A stretch of 53,861 bases of DNA from Planctomycetota bacterium (GTDB lineage Bacteria > Planctomycetota > UBA8108 > JACQVS01): contig JANQLS010000050.1 of the NCBI GenBank assembly GCA_028280485.1, forward strand, positions 1 to 53,861, in the 5' to 3' direction. How positions within the stretch are numbered: the first letter of the stretch is position 1; the number at the start of each line of letters is the position of its first letter. Shown one piece after another: positions 51,603 through 53,861 of this stretch. The notes below the pieces were generated by a model. That model was given only the letters and a program-made list of their open reading frames with translations, had not been told where the DNA came from and ran no database searches. A program made the position numbers and the translations under genes.

Positions 51603-52231
51603 AGCGTTCATTTTGAGAAGGATGCGCTTCATCTTATTAATCTCCATTCCCACCTGCTTAGTTTCTGTTTATTAACAGGAACAAATTAATATTCCCTTAG
51701 TTTTAACTGCTCGCTCAAGAATGAAGTCGGTGACTTCAACTGGGCTTGTGCATCACCTTGGGTCCTAGATTTTCACTTGTTTTAGTGGTGAACTCTACAC
51801 TCTGGAGTTCGTGATGTGTTAGGGCGAGAAAAGCTGAGCGAATACGATTTATTCAGAAGAATTCATTTTCTCATTCTCAACCGATCTCAAATTTTGAGCC
51901 CGTTGAAGAGTTATGGGAAGAATAATTCATCGCGATGATCGAGGTGTTGCCGATAACTGGGACATCTTTCAATAAGTTTGTACTAGTTTCGAGATGTCAC
52001 CTCGAAGCTATGAAAATATTGTTGATCTCGGTCGATAAAAGAAACTGGTAATAATGAGTTTGAGCGTCGTTCACTCACTTTGAGAGAGAACCCGCTCACG
52101 TAAGAAATGAAAAGCTGAGCTCCCTAGGGTTGATAGCTTAAAGCTAACATTCCTATCTACCGTTTTTGCGGTAGGAAGCACACTGTTGAAGTCCCATGGT
52201 CGATCTTGACCTACGAAAGGAGATTCATACC
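51603..52231. other. 629-base spacer with hairpins
   Basis: It contains the palindrome at 51660-51682, tagctta/aagcta at 52134-52146 and a hairpin around taccg-ttttt-gcggta at 52150-52177 in the leader of the following gene. No gene is supported. Confidence 0.5.
51660..51682. repeat. GTTTCTGTT/AACAGGAAC palindrome
   Basis: agtttctgtt-tatt-aacaggaac: 9-base arms with one G-T wobble. It is another copy of the 43289-43313 family, here isolated. Confidence 0.6.
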
Positions 52232-53515
52232 GTGAATTTGCGCCAAATCCGGATTCTTTCCGGTAGTCTCGTCGCCTTTGCGCTCGCGCTCTCCATGGTT
52301 GTTACGGCAGGTTGCCAAAGAAGAAGCCACCTCCCTGAAACCACCAAAGTAACTGTAACTGACATCGGATCACTTCGAATTCCTGATAAGGAACTCGAGA
52401 AATTTGGATTGAAGAACGAATGGGTTCGTCAAGCTCCCGATGGTCCTATCGATGCTGCTTACGTTGTCGGTGACGACCTCTATGCCGTCGCTCCACCGCA
52501 TCGTCCTTCTCATCCCTATGCTAGATTGATCTGTTACAAGCGAACCGATGGCTTGCATCGTTGGTTCAAAAAGATCATGCATAAACTTAACCATCCACCG
52601 ACTTTCTTTGCCTACCCTCCCGGTCCAGAGGCGAAACCCGCCGAAGTGATTTTCGACCAAGGGGACAAGATCGTTTGTGTCGAGCACGACAACGGTCACA
52701 GCGTCTGGGAAATCCAGCCCAAGTATTCAGTTTCAAGTGGAGTTGGAGCATCAGAAACTCATATTTATGTGGGTTCCTACAACAACAACATCTACGCACA
52801 CCGAAAAGGTGAAAACTTCGATGATTGGCCCTACATCACTTTGGATGAAGTTTCGGCGACTCCCACAGTCGATGGTTTGAATGTTTATGTGACATCAGGC
52901 GACGGCTATGCTTACAAGTTCCACGCGACCAAGGGACCTGATTACGAAGAATTTGCTCGAAACGGTCGCCTCCAGACTGGCGCTGCGATCACAGCTTCTC
53001 CAGTTGTCTACGGCGGGCAAATTTACCTCGCTTCAACCGACTTTAAACTGTACTCCCTCTACGAGAGTCAATTTTCTGAAGCTTGGGCTTTTCAAGCTGA
53101 AGCTCCGATTGAGAAGACTCCCGTTGTAGCGGATTTCCGTCTCAAGCGAGGGTCGACAACCGTCGTTCTTTGTGAAGCTCGGGACGATCGACGACGTATC
53201 AATACGACGACCCTCTGGGCTGTCAACGCTACTGACGGTTCGAGACTTTGGAAAACCCAAAACGTCAAAGATATCATCGCTATCTCACGAAAAGCGATCT
53301 ACGTCACCTTAAGTGAAAAAGCCGGACGAGGAAAAGTGATCGTTTCTCTCGACCCCAACACGGGAAAAGAAAACTTCGCCTTGAGTGTCGATCAATTCGA
53401 CATCATCCCTCCCAGCTGTGGAACCTCTCCTGCCGATCGTAAAAATCATCGATCGTTGATCTACTTGGTTCACAAGCAAACCGGATTTATTCAGGCTATC
53501 GGCGAGAATTATTGA
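52232..53515 (+). CDS. PQQ/BamB-like beta-propeller lipoprotein
   Basis: A 427-residue lipoprotein. ATG 52196 opens the frame, but GTG 52232 has aaaggaga 8 bases before it and gives a perfect signal (LRQIRILSGSLVAFALALSM) with lipobox VTAGC; I use it. The rest consists of propeller-type blades with PQQ-like motifs: ARLICYKRTDGLHRWFKK, GDKIVCVEHDNGHSVWEIQP, ETHIYVGSYNNNIYAHRKG, LNVYVTSGDGYAYKFHAT, GQIYLASTDFKLYSLYESQ, LWAVNATDGSRLWKTQN and KVIVSLDPNTGKENFALS. Such propellers in BamB help outer-membrane protein assembly; others bind pyrroloquinoline quinone. No PQQ-binding residues are clear, so a structural role is likelier. The terminator follows at 53575. Confidence 0.88.
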   Translation: MNLRQIRILSGSLVAFALALSMVVTAGCQRRSHLPETTKVTVTDIGSLRIPDKELEKFGLKNEWVRQAPDGPIDAAYVVGDDLYAVAPPHRPSHPYARLICYKRTDGLHRWFKKIMHKLNHPPTFFAYPPGPEAKPAEVIFDQGDKIVCVEHDNGHSVWEIQPKYSVSSGVGASETHIYVGSYNNNIYAHRKGENFDDWPYITLDEVSATPTVDGLNVYVTSGDGYAYKFHATKGPDYEEFARNGRLQTGAAITASPVVYGGQIYLASTDFKLYSLYESQFSEAWAFQAEAPIEKTPVVADFRLKRGSTTVVLCEARDDRRRINTTTLWAVNATDGSRLWKTQNVKDIIAISRKAIYVTLSEKAGRGKVIVSLDPNTGKENFALSVDQFDIIPPSCGTSPADRKNHRSLIYLVHKQTGFIQAIGENY

Positions 53516-53861
53516 TAGCTACTATTCATAGCCAAGCCTCTACAGGTTTAGGTTTGGTTATGAGGCCTGATCTGAAAAAAATAGCCGTAGGTAGTTTTTA
53601 ATTACCTACGGCTATTTTTTTATGGAGTTGTAGATCAGGTGTGAACTAGCAACTAACACGAGATGTAGCGGTCGTGAATTTTGTCACAATGGTAAGGCTA
53701 TGAATCCCTTTAAGGTCGGGCAAAATTAGTTCGTTGAGTGAATTCAAGTTTTAGAACTTGCGCACTCCACGGGTTCGGAGCTCGCTGGACGCTCGCGTGA
53801 GGAACCAGCGGCCCGCCGCAGTTTCCTCACACTCCTCCTTGGCGGTCCCTCCCTGCCTGAT
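53516..53861. other. 3' end of the window, no gene
   Basis: After the terminator the stretch contains gcactcc near 53762, as in the mosaic repeat, and an imperfect inverted repeat tgaggaaccagcggc / gccgcagtttcctca (53798-53829). No coding frame is supported. Confidence 0.5.
53575..53621 (+). terminator. rho-independent terminator
   Basis: atagccgtaggta and tacctacggctat form a perfect 13-bp stem around a 9-base loop, with A- and T-runs on either side. It terminates the propeller lipoprotein gene. Confidence 0.94.

Noticed and set aside
1..53861. tRNA, rRNA, tmRNA, transposase or phage genes
   Set aside because: I scanned for T-loop sequences, typical small-RNA motifs and mobile-element proteins, and none was convincing.

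Overview
The window looks like a chromosomal segment from a planctomycete (Planctomycetota), probably a deep-branching lineage. The evidence is the paired type I dockerin modules on secreted proteins, an arylsulfatase, prepilin-like proteins with GLTR tails, two groEL genes around groES, and a division/cell-wall (dcw) cluster with no ftsA or ftsZ. A family of intergenic palindromes built on CCCTCGCTnnCGCTTCGGGCT fits the same source. Assignment to the phylum is inference; no rRNA gene is present.

Layout. 1-6.5 kb holds scattered single genes: a sulfatase (+), an ECF sigma/anti-sigma pair (-), an RNHCP zinc protein (-), a pyruvoyl-dependent arginine decarboxylase (-) and a zinc peptidoglycan amidase/PGRP lipoprotein (-). 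7.5-11 kb carries a two-gene DNA-repair unit, a YprA/MrfA-type DEVH helicase and a YprB/MrfB-type exonuclease (+). 11-16 kb has two secreted dockerin proteins, one (-) and one (+), the second with a cohesin-like domain. 16.9-34.4 kb is the dcw cluster (+): mraZ, a small orf, rsmH, an ftsL-like gene, ftsI, murE, murF, mraY, ftsW, murG, a LysM protein, murC, murB and an ftsQ-like gene. It makes the meso-DAP-type peptidoglycan precursor and the septal synthase, but murD, ddl, ftsA and ftsZ are missing from the array. It is followed by a SAM hydroxide adenosyltransferase gene, a small hypothetical gene and a large Lys-rich membrane protein.

38.8-45.8 kb is a chaperone block: groEL1 (His-rich and GGM-rich tail), groES, groEL2, dnaJ and grpE, then yacG and a multipass membrane protein. 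47-49.2 kb carries three tandem prepilin-like paralogues (-). 50.5-53.5 kb has a secreted protein of unknown function, a small protein and a PQQ/BamB-like beta-propeller lipoprotein (+).

Most unusual features: an FtsW fused to a roughly 510-residue acidic cytoplasmic tail; two tandem copies of a hairpin-rich element between groEL2 and dnaJ; the dispersed palindromes; an anti-sigma-like protein ending in a dockerin-like motif; and a membrane protein joining a histone-like tail to a coiled coil and a DUF1080-like domain. No tRNA, rRNA, CRISPR array, transposase or phage gene was seen. Several starts were moved from the longest ORF because an internal ATG/GTG has a better ribosome-binding site or exposes a signal peptide.
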